Source: JAKAGZ01 sp964412105 (GTDB lineage: Bacteria > Bacteroidota > Ignavibacteria > Ignavibacteriales > Ignavibacteriaceae). From it: DNA of 64,000 nucleotides. Shown here one piece after another: positions 51,599 through 59,790 of the stretch (its first letter is position 1; every line of letters starts with the position of its first letter). The stretch lies in assembly GCA_964412105.1 (NCBI GenBank), contig CAYPNM010000001.1:1-64000 (forward strand), written 5' to 3'. The translations under genes and the position numbers were made by a program. The notes under the pieces are model-generated. The model saw nothing but the letters and a program-made list of their open reading frames with translations. It had not been told where the DNA came from and did no database searches.

Positions 51599-52954
51599 AT
51601 GGAATATGTAATTTATTTTGCGATAACGATAGGAATCTTAGTATTCATTCACGAGTTCGGGCATTTTATTGCAGCTAAATCTTGTGGGATGAGGGCGGAA
51701 GTTTTTGCAATAGGTTTTGGAAAAAGATTGTTTGGTTGGAATAAAATTAATGGATTTACATTTGGTGATTTGCCGGAAGATTTTGACGGCGGGGAGCACA
51801 CAGATTACAGATTAAGTCTACTTCCACTCGGGGGTTATGTAAAAATTGCCGGAATGGTGGATGAGAGTTTTGATACAGAATTTGCAGATAAGGAACCGCA
51901 GCCTTATGAATTCAGAGCGAGACCTGTTCATCAAAAAATAATCGTTATAACTGCAGGTGTAATAATGAACCTGCTGCTGGCATTATTTGTTTTCTGGGGA
52001 TCAAACTACTTCCATGGAAAGGAAGTAACAAAAACCACAACTGTAGCTTATGTAGCACCTAATTCAACGGCCGATTCGCTTGGTTTTCGAACCAATGACA
52101 AAATTTTGTCTATTAACGGAAAAACTGTAAACGACTGGGAAGATGTCCGCTCTGAAATACTTATTACAACATTAGGTGAAAATCTTAATGTAAAGATTGA
52201 TAGAAAGGGACAAATAGAAACGCTTCATATTCCCCGAGCCAAGGTTCCTGATAGTAAGAATGGACTTTTATTCTTGCTGCCAGAAGGAGTGAGAGCGGGT
52301 ATTACCGAGGTTATAGCAAATTCTCCTGCTCAAAAAGCAGGGATTAAAAGCGAAGATATTTTACTTAAAATGGATAACATACCGCTTTACACAAGTGAGC
52401 AAGCTATTGATATAATTCATAAAGATAAAGGGAAAGAAATCCCGTTAGTTGTCTTGAGAGGTAAAGATACTTTGAATATGGCTGTTACGCCCGGCAGCGA
52501 CGGTATGATCGGTGTTGGAATTGCAACAGTGTTTGTCGGTAAAGTTGATTTTAAAAAATATGGCTTCTTTGAATCATTTTATTACGGGTGGCTCGATATA
52601 GTTAAGGTAACAGATCTTACCGCAACAATGCTGGGAAGAGTTTTCAACGGGCAGATAGCATTTGGAAAGGTTTTTGGGGGACCTGTTAAGATTGCTCAGT
52701 ATGCGGCCAAATCGGCAGACAACGGATTTGCAACATTTATGAACTTCCTGGCATATTTAAGCCTGAGTCTTGCATTAATAAATATTTTTCCATTCCCGGT
52801 ATTGGATGGCGGGCATCTTTTGATAATTATAATCGAAGCCATATTTAAAAGGGAGATCCCAATAAAAGTAAAAATTGCTGTTCAAAATATCGGGTTTGTT
52901 CTGCTTTTATTGCTTATGGCTTTTATTATCTATAGTGATATAATAAACTTATAA
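51599..52954 (+). CDS. rseP: RIP metalloprotease RseP (site-2 protease)
   Basis: This intramembrane zinc protease cleaves anti-sigma factors and leftover signal peptides. The HEFGH zinc motif is at 18-22, and the second metal block NIFPFPVLDGGHL lies near residue 400. Four membrane helices are apparent, with two PDZ-like regions between them (about 150-320). The length of 451 aa is normal. It could process the membrane anti-sigma factor encoded upstream, but that is only inference from the family role. Confidence 0.95.
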   Translation: MEYVIYFAITIGILVFIHEFGHFIAAKSCGMRAEVFAIGFGKRLFGWNKINGFTFGDLPEDFDGGEHTDYRLSLLPLGGYVKIAGMVDESFDTEFADKEPQPYEFRARPVHQKIIVITAGVIMNLLLALFVFWGSNYFHGKEVTKTTTVAYVAPNSTADSLGFRTNDKILSINGKTVNDWEDVRSEILITTLGENLNVKIDRKGQIETLHIPRAKVPDSKNGLLFLLPEGVRAGITEVIANSPAQKAGIKSEDILLKMDNIPLYTSEQAIDIIHKDKGKEIPLVVLRGKDTLNMAVTPGSDGMIGVGIATVFVGKVDFKKYGFFESFYYGWLDIVKVTDLTATMLGRVFNGQIAFGKVFGGPVKIAQYAAKSADNGFATFMNFLAYLSLSLALINIFPFPVLDGGHLLIIIIEAIFKREIPIKVKIAVQNIGFVLLLLLMAFIIYSDIINL

Positions 52955-52959
52955 ATATG

Positions 52960-52997
52960 ATCCTTCGGGATTTATAAAAGTAATTCCGAAGGATTTC
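52960..52997 (+). terminator. Intrinsic terminator of dxr-rseP
   Basis: The arms ATCCTTCGG (52960-52968) and CCGAAGGAT (52986-52994) pair perfectly and are followed by a short T-rich stretch. The loop is 17 bases. Confidence 0.7.
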
Positions 52998-53016
52998 CTC
53001 ATTTAACTCGGTAAAA

Positions 53017-53322
53017 TTATTTCTTTATAAACTTTACTATTCTTTTCCCTTCTCTGTACAATGGGATCATTTCTGCCCTACGATTAGCTTCGGTTCCAGG
53101 CGGAATTGGTATAAATCCAAATCCCGATTTTGGTCTGTATAAGAAGTTAGGGCTTTTATAAAGTTTTGGATGCTGATTTTTTGAAAGCAAAGTGGACATT
53201 ACTTTTGAGGCAGAATTTAAATCATCATTCTTTCGATCGTCTTTTGAAACCGAATTATTATCCTTTGCCAAAACAGGTATAGCCAGAAAAAGCATCAAAG
53301 AAATAGTACAAATAATCTTCAT
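53017..53322 (-). CDS. Small secreted protein of unknown function
   Basis: This 101-aa protein has a clear signal peptide (1-19, LMLFLAIPVLAK). The mature part is Lys/Ser/Asp-rich at first (about 20-55), then has a Pro/Gly-rich block (FLYRPKSGFGFIPIPPGTEANRR). I recognise no family. The start has GAGGTAC upstream on the minus strand. It is convergent with rseP and divergent from the histidine kinase. Confidence 0.55.
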   Translation of the reverse strand: MKIICTISLMLFLAIPVLAKDNNSVSKDDRKNDDLNSASKVMSTLLSKNQHPKLYKSPNFLYRPKSGFGFIPIPPGTEANRRAEMIPLYREGKRIVKFIKK

Positions 53323-53647
53323 TTTTGTACCTCATTTCAATTTGTATAATAGCCAGTATTAATAAAATGTAGAAAGATTATATATAATTTGGACGGATGA
53401 TTCTATAATTTGTTGCTTTGTATTTCCAAGGAAAAAGTGAGAAACTTGACAATATTTACCTATCAGCCATAATATTCATTCACCCGCCCATCACTTTTTA
53501 AAGCCATTAAAAATAAAAAATCACCCGTAAGGCCCATATTGGGTAATTTAGCACACTATTTGTTTCCATTTTTTAGCCATGGGTTTTGAATCGAAAGTTG
53601 AGAATATGAGAAGGATATTTTTTTAAGCGAAGATACGATTATATTTA
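53323..53647. other. 325-base gene-free region upstream of the LytS-like kinase
   Basis: No gene is supported. It contains a good plus-strand promoter (53446-53473) and shares a 13-base motif with 49905-49917. A short CCCA-TAT-TGGG dyad is also seen (about 53536-53546). Confidence 0.5.
53446..53473 (+). promoter_or_regulatory. Putative promoter of the kinase-regulator operon
   Basis: TTGACA (53446-53451) and CATAAT (53468-53473) are 16 bases apart. Transcription near 53480 would leave a leader of about 168 bases before the kinase start. The promoter spacer contains the motif AATATTTACCTAT. Confidence 0.45.
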
Positions 53648-54781
53648 ATGACAAAGAGCAATACAGATTTATATAGAAGGGTGGCAGCTTCAAACGGACA
53701 GGTTTCGTTAATTGAAAATGGAAATCAGGATTTAATGAATAGAAAAAAAATTTATTGGCTGAGCCAGGTTAGCGGTTGGCTTCTTTTAGCAGTTGTAAAT
53801 ATTCTAATATTTGCATCTTTTGAGGAGCTCGACTTAAGCAGACTGCTGGTCATATTTTATATGAGCTTCACTGGTGTGTGTTTAACGCATATTTACAGAA
53901 GCATCATCAGGAAAAAAGATTGGCTTTCTCTTCCACTCAGGCAAATAATTCCCCGCGTTCTTTTAAGTAGTGTGATAATTGGTACCTTGATAATTGTGTT
54001 TATATATGCCGTAAATCTTTCCACAGGCAGTTATCATTTTTCAAATTTTAGGGTGGGTGGATTTATTTTTAGGCTTTTTAATATAAGCATAGTGGTGCTG
54101 GTTTGGGGTCTTATCTATTTCTCGGTTCATTATTTTGAAAATTATAAAAAGGCAGAAATAGAATCCCTAATCTGGGAGGCCGCCGTAAAAGATTTTGAAT
54201 TGAAAACATTAAAGTCTCAATTGAATCCCCATTTTATGTTCAATGCATTGAACAGCATAAGGGCTCTTATTCAGGAAGATCCAAATAGTGCACAGACAGC
54301 AGTTACGAAGCTTTCAAATATTTTAAGATACTCTCTAAGGATTGAAAGGATGGAAACTGTATCGCTTGAAGATGAAATGTTAACTGTTGCAGATTATCTT
54401 GCGCTTGAAACTATAAGATTTGAAGAAAGATTAAAGTATAAGATTAAGCTTGATCCAGTTTCGAAAAATGTTGAAATACCCCCAATGATGATTCAAACCT
54501 TAGTTGAGAATGGAATCAAACACGGTGTATCAAAAAGAAGAGAAGGCGGGGAAATATCAATTAATTCAAGTGTATCAGACTCAAAATTGAAAATACAAAT
54601 TAAAAACAGCGGACAAATTGATCCCGATTCAGTTCAGCATGCAAAAGGTTTCGGGATAAGCAACACAAAACACAGATTAAGTTTGTTGTATGGAGAAAAA
54701 GCGGTTTTCTCAATTAAAAATTTCTCAGCAAATGAAGTTATTGCTGAATTAGTAATTCCAATCGGAGGTTCAAATTTATGA
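53648..54781 (+). CDS. Sensor histidine kinase of the LytS/His_kinase family
   Basis: This 377-aa protein has four membrane helices (about 41-57, 65-83, 103-121 and 140-160). A His_kinase domain follows, with the phosphorylated His in LNPHFMFNALNSIRALI (His195), and an HATPase with MMIQTLVENGIKHGVSK. The DHp half is the short LytS type without HisKA. It overlaps the response regulator gene by 4 bases (ATGA), so they form one pair. The N-terminal 30 residues could be trimmed if ATG at residue 30 were used. No extracellular sensor domain is seen. Confidence 0.92.
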   Translation: MTKSNTDLYRRVAASNGQVSLIENGNQDLMNRKKIYWLSQVSGWLLLAVVNILIFASFEELDLSRLLVIFYMSFTGVCLTHIYRSIIRKKDWLSLPLRQIIPRVLLSSVIIGTLIIVFIYAVNLSTGSYHFSNFRVGGFIFRLFNISIVVLVWGLIYFSVHYFENYKKAEIESLIWEAAVKDFELKTLKSQLNPHFMFNALNSIRALIQEDPNSAQTAVTKLSNILRYSLRIERMETVSLEDEMLTVADYLALETIRFEERLKYKIKLDPVSKNVEIPPMMIQTLVENGIKHGVSKRREGGEISINSSVSDSKLKIQIKNSGQIDPDSVQHAKGFGISNTKHRLSLLYGEKAVFSIKNFSANEVIAELVIPIGGSNL

Positions 54782-55497
54782 AAGCATTAATTATAGATGA
54801 TGAAAGATTAGCCAGAGTAGAATTAAAAAGACTTTTGTCACCACATAAAGATATAAATATTGTCGGGGAAGCAGTAAATGTTGATGATGCAGTTAGCAAA
54901 ATTACCGAATTAAATCCGGATCTGATATTTCTTGATATACAAATGCCAGGGAAGAACGGATTTGAACTGCTGGAAGAGCTTGATAGGGTACCTACTGTAA
55001 TATTTACAACGGCATATGATGAGTATGCACTTAAAGCATTTGAGTATAATGCTCTAGATTACCTTCTCAAACCAATTGAGCCGAAACGTCTAGAAGACAC
55101 AATAAAAAAAGTTATTGAAAAAAGCAAAAAGGACACGGCAGCATCTCAAGAGCAGCCGGTTCTTAAGGAAGAAGATCAGATATTTGTAAAGGATGGGGAG
55201 AAGTGCTGGTTCGTTAAACTTTCAACTATAAGATTAATGGAATCAGAAGGAAATTATGTCAGGCTTTATTTTGATGATAATAAGCCGCTGATTCTCCGGA
55301 CTCTTAATTATCTGGATGAAAGACTTGATAACAAAACGTTTTTCCGCGCCAGCAGAAAACACATTATAAATTTAAAGTGGATTGAAAGTATCGAGCCATG
55401 GCTCAATGGCGGTTTGCTGGTTAAGTTAAAGGGGGGAAATAAAGTAGAGGTTTCGAGACGCCAGGCGATAAAATTTAAGGAAATGCTTAGTCTATAA
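54778..55497 (+). CDS. LytTR-family DNA-binding response regulator
   Basis: This 239-aa protein has a receiver domain (1-115) with the phosphorylated Asp53 in LIFLDIQMPGKNG and the conserved Lys in LLKPIEP. A LytTR DNA-binding domain (about 140-239) follows, with ESEGNYVRLYF and RTLNYLDERLDNKTFFRASRK (in short form). It partners the upstream kinase. Known relatives of this class regulate cell-surface and autolysis genes, but the target is not visible here. Confidence 0.95.
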   Translation: MKALIIDDERLARVELKRLLSPHKDINIVGEAVNVDDAVSKITELNPDLIFLDIQMPGKNGFELLEELDRVPTVIFTTAYDEYALKAFEYNALDYLLKPIEPKRLEDTIKKVIEKSKKDTAASQEQPVLKEEDQIFVKDGEKCWFVKLSTIRLMESEGNYVRLYFDDNKPLILRTLNYLDERLDNKTFFRASRKHIINLKWIESIEPWLNGGLLVKLKGGNKVEVSRRQAIKFKEMLSL

Positions 55498-55614
55498 ACT
55501 TCGTGATTTAATTGTCCGGCTAACTCAACCAAAGACTTTCTTATATAATTCTTGTCTCGGACCCATATATCAGTTTGTTTACCAAATTTTCGAGGTCGAT
55601 TAATTGATTTCATA

Positions 55615-55644
55615 GAAAAACTTCTTCCGGAATACGGAGAAAGT
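55615..55644 (-). terminator. Imperfect terminator at the end of the minus-strand glycosyltransferase operon
   Basis: On the minus strand the hairpin ACTTTCTCCG-TATTC-CGGAAGAAGT (one wobble and one mismatch) runs into TTTTT. It sits just past the stop of the gene at 55648. Confidence 0.5.
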
Positions 55645-55647
55645 CGA

Positions 55648-57075
55648 CTATTCTTTATCTCCCAGGGGGGATATTTTGCCTTTAATTGCTATTCTCTTTA
55701 TCCTGTGTCTCCACATTATAAAAACATCAATAATAAGTAATGCAAAGAAAGGCACGAATTCTATTAGGTGGACAAAAAAGTATTCTTTCCAGACAGTGCC
55801 GAGAGTGCTGAAGTTTGAGAAATTTATTGTGAATAATAAACTTGTAACAGAATAAAAATTATATAACGGATTTAACGAAGCAATCCACCCTAAGTACCAG
55901 GGATACAATGTTGTTCCAAAGATAATCATCGCAATAAAAACTCCATATGCCGCTTTTGTAAAATCTTTGTAGAGAATCGATATGACTCCTACAGAAAGGA
56001 TAAAAAGTCCGGCACATAGTAATCGGGAATATTCCGGATTTAAATAATTATGCTTTAACAGTAAATATATTGAGCTGTTGAATTCCCATTTTTTTAAATA
56101 AATAAAAAAGGAAGTAAAAACAGAAAAGTCTTTATATATAAAGGGGAAGTAGGCACAAAAGGTTATTACCAGAAAAATCAAGAAAAAATATAACGATCTT
56201 TTTAATCCTGCTTTTTTTAATACTAGTGGAAATAAAATCACCGGGTAAATTTTTGAAAGGAATGCTAAAGAAAAAAAGACCGCTGCTGAATATATTTTAT
56301 TTTTCTCTATAAAGTATATAAATAGAAGCATAAATAATATTCCAACGAGATCAATGTGGACGTTCACAAAAAATTCCATTAATATAAGGGGCATCCACGC
56401 ATAGAGGATGATATTGTTTAGATCAACATTTTTTAAATACAGGAACTTCAGCAGTAAAAACATTATTATCAGATCAAGAAAAAGGTAAATCAATTTTAAT
56501 CCTATAATACTTTCGCCTTTTAAAAGATAAGCGGATAAAAATGTCATCTGAGATATTGGAGGATAGATGGTCACCATATTTTTATAGGTAATATCATCAT
56601 ATAATCTGGTTCTGTACTTTATCAGTTGAGAGTCCTGTGGTGCGGTAATGAAAGGATTATATCCATGGCTTAGAATTTTGCCTTCCCACAAATACCTATT
56701 CACATCGTGTGAAGTAGTATCAGCAGCCGGAAGCAAAGTAAGTCTAAAAATGAGGCCAAAAAATATAAGCAACAATGGCGTTCGCAGTTTATGAGCGTCG
56801 GTTTGGGAGAAGTACATTATTCTGGCAAATAATCTCAAGAACCAACCGGGTTTTTTATTTTCCTCAGACAATTCAACTGCCGGCTCATCCCGGTCCAGTT
56901 TTTTAATTAAAAACAAAGTAATAAGCATTACAAGGAATGATTCAAAGTAAATAAACATGTAAAGTGGAATGTTACCTGTACTTCCGTTATAGTTTATAAA
57001 TGCCAGGAAAAAAATTTCCGTCAATAGTCCTGAGGTAAGAACGAATGTAGTAATTGATTTTTGATTTTCCGTCAA
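55648..57075 (-). CDS. Multi-spanning GT-C type mannosyltransferase-like protein
   Basis: This 475-aa protein has about 11-12 hydrophobic helices. The first-loop motif SHDVNRYLWEGKILSHGYNPF resembles that of GT87/MptB-like mannosyltransferases, which use polyprenyl-phosphate sugars. The acidic pair (Asp-Val in this loop) is consistent with a GT-C active site. The acceptor is unknown. It overlaps the TonB-receptor gene upstream by 4 bases (ATGA), so the two are coupled. A role in surface glycan or glycoprotein synthesis is inferred. Confidence 0.7.
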   Translation of the reverse strand: MTENQKSITTFVLTSGLLTEIFFLAFINYNGSTGNIPLYMFIYFESFLVMLITLFLIKKLDRDEPAVELSEENKKPGWFLRLFARIMYFSQTDAHKLRTPLLLIFFGLIFRLTLLPAADTTSHDVNRYLWEGKILSHGYNPFITAPQDSQLIKYRTRLYDDITYKNMVTIYPPISQMTFLSAYLLKGESIIGLKLIYLFLDLIIMFLLLKFLYLKNVDLNNIILYAWMPLILMEFFVNVHIDLVGILFMLLFIYFIEKNKIYSAAVFFSLAFLSKIYPVILFPLVLKKAGLKRSLYFFLIFLVITFCAYFPFIYKDFSVFTSFFIYLKKWEFNSSIYLLLKHNYLNPEYSRLLCAGLFILSVGVISILYKDFTKAAYGVFIAMIIFGTTLYPWYLGWIASLNPLYNFYSVTSLLFTINFSNFSTLGTVWKEYFFVHLIEFVPFFALLIIDVFIMWRHRIKRIAIKGKISPLGDKE

Positions 57076-59075
57076 TTAAATAGCTCCCATGCTATTCCAA
57101 ATCTTATATTTCTGGTCGGCATCGGGTAATAAGGAATTATATAATACAGTTTATTGAAGAGATTTTCCCAGGCAAAATATACAATAGCAACTTTTTGAAT
57201 TTCGCCTGCGAGCGTAAAATCAAATCGATTGGTTGGATCAACAGTAACTACTCTATAAGAGGAATTTATAATGTCATTTCTTGCCCCTGTGTAATAAAAC
57301 ACTATTCCAGCTTTCAAATCAAGGTTGTCATGGAAAAGTAATCCTTTATAATACAGGCCTCCCCTATACGTATATTTGGGAATTGATGATAATAATATTC
57401 CAGAATTTTCGATATTGAAATAATGAGCGGCGCTATTTTCCCATATTATTTTCCACAGTTTGAAAGTTAAATGTCCGGATAAACCATTCATATTTTGTTC
57501 GGAGGAAGGGAAAATATAATTAACCGATAAGGGACTTTCTGTATTTGTTAAATTAGGGAATTTTTCACCAAGCGGATTAGGTGCAGAAGCGCTACCTATG
57601 TAATAACCTCTCCTTGAAAAATATCCTAATCCACCAGACATAAAATCATTATTAAATTCACCGGAAGCTTCGAAAATTTTTGAATTAGTGCTATTCTGGT
57701 TATTATAAAAGGAAAGACCTGCGTAAAAAGAAATATTGTTATTAAAATTGGATTTCAAATCTACTCCCATACCTGAAAAGCTATTATTACTCGCTAAATA
57801 GGAGTTGCGAGAGAATTTATAAAAAACAGAGGGGACAAATATTTTATTCGCCGGATTAAAGCTAGCTACTGCACTTAATGAATAGACAAATGAATTATAA
57901 TTTATTTGGGGATGAGAATTCTGAAATAGTGCATCATAATTCAAATCATATTTTTCATAATTACCAATTACCGACAGATTCAATGCTTTTGTATTGAAAT
58001 ACTGTTGGAGTGATGCACCATATATTTTATTTCTATCAGTATTAGCAAAATAGGTTGAATCGGAACTTCCAGTCGGAGCTTCTCCGGTAATCGCGTCGAA
58101 AGTTGATCTGTAATAAAGTATAAAATTTGTAGCTGAATTTTCGGTAAATTTTCCCATCAATTTTAAGTTAATATAATGTTGGCTGGTCTGTTCCTCCCTT
58201 GTCGAATATATTACCGGAGCAAGCTGAGGGTCATATAAAACCGAGTTAATATCCTTTGTTGTTGAATCAATTTGTGTATAATCAACTCCACCGTTCAATC
58301 CAGTTTGTGATGTGGAATAATAATAGCTTCCAATGATATTAATTTTATTGCTGAGTAAATATTTTAATTTAAGTCTTGCCTGCCAGAGACTAAAACTGCT
58401 GTTTAAATAGTTGTCTTCAGTTTTACGGTTTGAGATATCAAAAGAAGCATCAAATCTTTTGTACAATGTGTTATTAAATAGTGCATCAAACAGGGCTTCT
58501 CCGTTCGGGCCCTGGTAATATTTTATTCTTGAATATGGAGGGCGTGATAGAAAGTCTTTTGTAATAAAATTTACGCTAACATTATTATTATATGGGCTGT
58601 ATAAAAATCCTCTTGGCAAAGGAACTATTTCGATTGAATCAATATTTTCAGTCTGAACCAGGTTAAGGTCCAGGGAGTTGGTAAACCTGTTATTTATCAA
58701 TATTCCATCTTCCAGATAACTTATACCTTTAAAGCCAGTACCATAAATAGTTGTTTCATTTGGTTGTCCAATAAAGCCCTTATCCAGAGTAAAATTAAAA
58801 TCAAAAGCTTTTAAAAGATCACCAGTGTACCGGTAGTCCATTTTAATAATTTGATTTCCAGGAATGATAAAGCTATTCTCATCCAATGGTTTTTGATTTA
58901 TAGGAATCAGAGTATCAATTGCAGCTTTATGTTTTAAGGAATCTTCTGAAACTACTTTACTTGTATCATTAATTGTTGAAAGCTTTTGAATCTCTTTTAA
59001 AGTCTTAGTTGTATCATTAACCTGGGGGAAAACAAAACGGCATATCAAAATGGAAATAAATATGAAGTATTTCAT
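57072..59075 (-). CDS. TonB-dependent receptor-like outer membrane protein
   Basis: This 667-aa protein has a signal peptide (1-17, CRFVFPQ) and a region (about 18-60) of low conservation. A plug domain follows (about 75-170, with GTGFKGISYLEDGILINNR, in short form, and SIEIVPLPRGFLYSPYNNNVSV). The barrel (about 185-667) is rich in Tyr/Asn/Ser and ends in NIRFGIAWELFN, as outer-membrane barrels do. It lacks an N-terminal carboxypeptidase-like domain, so it is not SusC-like. A clear TonB box is not seen. It could be a receptor or a related TonB-independent barrel. Confidence 0.75.
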   Translation of the reverse strand: MKYFIFISILICRFVFPQVNDTTKTLKEIQKLSTINDTSKVVSEDSLKHKAAIDTLIPINQKPLDENSFIIPGNQIIKMDYRYTGDLLKAFDFNFTLDKGFIGQPNETTIYGTGFKGISYLEDGILINNRFTNSLDLNLVQTENIDSIEIVPLPRGFLYSPYNNNVSVNFITKDFLSRPPYSRIKYYQGPNGEALFDALFNNTLYKRFDASFDISNRKTEDNYLNSSFSLWQARLKLKYLLSNKINIIGSYYYSTSQTGLNGGVDYTQIDSTTKDINSVLYDPQLAPVIYSTREEQTSQHYINLKLMGKFTENSATNFILYYRSTFDAITGEAPTGSSDSTYFANTDRNKIYGASLQQYFNTKALNLSVIGNYEKYDLNYDALFQNSHPQINYNSFVYSLSAVASFNPANKIFVPSVFYKFSRNSYLASNNSFSGMGVDLKSNFNNNISFYAGLSFYNNQNSTNSKIFEASGEFNNDFMSGGLGYFSRRGYYIGSASAPNPLGEKFPNLTNTESPLSVNYIFPSSEQNMNGLSGHLTFKLWKIIWENSAAHYFNIENSGILLSSIPKYTYRGGLYYKGLLFHDNLDLKAGIVFYYTGARNDIINSSYRVVTVDPTNRFDFTLAGEIQKVAIVYFAWENLFNKLYYIIPYYPMPTRNIRFGIAWELFN

Positions 59076-59288
59076 TAATTAGCTTTGTCTTCTATTCAAA
59101 TTCTGATAAATGATTTCGCCATTGAAAATAAACAATTAAATGTAACCTGCAAAATATGAATTTTATACTTAGCTTATTATAACATCATAATGATTAATCA
59201 CTATTCTTATTCAACTGTTTTCATGCCTATAAACAGGGGGCGAAATGCTTATACAAGGATATTTTTATTTACAAAATTATTTCTTTTA

Positions 59289-59311
59289 ATGAAAATAATA
59301 TCTATTTTCAT
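59289..59311. repeat. 9-bp perfect inverted repeat upstream of the HU gene
   Basis: The arms ATGAAAATA (59289-59297) and TATTTTCAT (59303-59311) are separated by ATATC. They lie about 40 bases before the HU start. They may be an operator or a chance AT-rich dyad. Confidence 0.4.
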
Positions 59312-59350
59312 AACATAACTTTTTTCAAATAACATAAAGGGAAAAATCAC

Positions 59351-59638
59351 ATGGCAAAAGCAATGACCAAGAGTCAAGTTATCGATCATCTTGCAAAAAA
59401 AACACAAACGACGAAGAAATTTTCACAACAGTTCGTCAATGAATTGGTCAATCTTGCATATAAAGAAGCCAAAAATTCCTTTACTATTCCGGGATTAGGA
59501 AAACTTGTGCTTGTAAACAGAAAGGAAAGAATGGGACGCAACCCGGCCACAGGTGAATCGATTTTAATCCCTGCAAAACGCGTATTAAAATTCAGAATAG
59601 CGAAAGCTGCGAAAGACTCTGTTCTTGGTAAAAAATAA
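59351..59638 (+). CDS. HU-family DNA-binding protein
   Basis: This 95-aa nucleoid protein has the family blocks TKSQVIDHLA, FTIPGLGKLVLVNRKERMGRNPATGE (in short form) and a DNA-gripping arm with the Pro in NPATG. It bends DNA non-specifically. The gene stands alone, with a long AT-rich upstream region and a strong hairpin after it. AAAGG precedes the ATG. Confidence 0.95.
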   Translation: MAKAMTKSQVIDHLAKKTQTTKKFSQQFVNELVNLAYKEAKNSFTIPGLGKLVLVNRKERMGRNPATGESILIPAKRVLKFRIAKAAKDSVLGKK

Positions 59639-59649
59639 AATGCTTTTCG

Positions 59650-59681
59650 GTAGATAGCCTGTTTTTTAGCGGGCTATCTAC
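59650..59681 (+). terminator. Hairpin terminator after the HU gene
   Basis: The arms GTAGATAGCC (59650-59659) and GGCTATCTAC (59672-59681) pair perfectly across a 12-base loop. The stem is strong, but the following AAAATTT is a weak T-run. Confidence 0.6.
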
Positions 59682-59790
59682 AAAATTTCCTACCTATTAA
59701 TAAAGCATTAGCTTGTTATCTCTATTTTTAAAACCTTAAATTAATATCATTATCTTTTTATAGGTAGTAATATTATCTTACAGCAGCCTA

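Noticed and set aside
55498..55647. Reading frames on both strands between the response regulator and the glycosyltransferase
   Set aside because: They are short, overlap neighbouring genes in other frames, and have no recognisable domain or start site; the gap is better read as a convergent terminator region.
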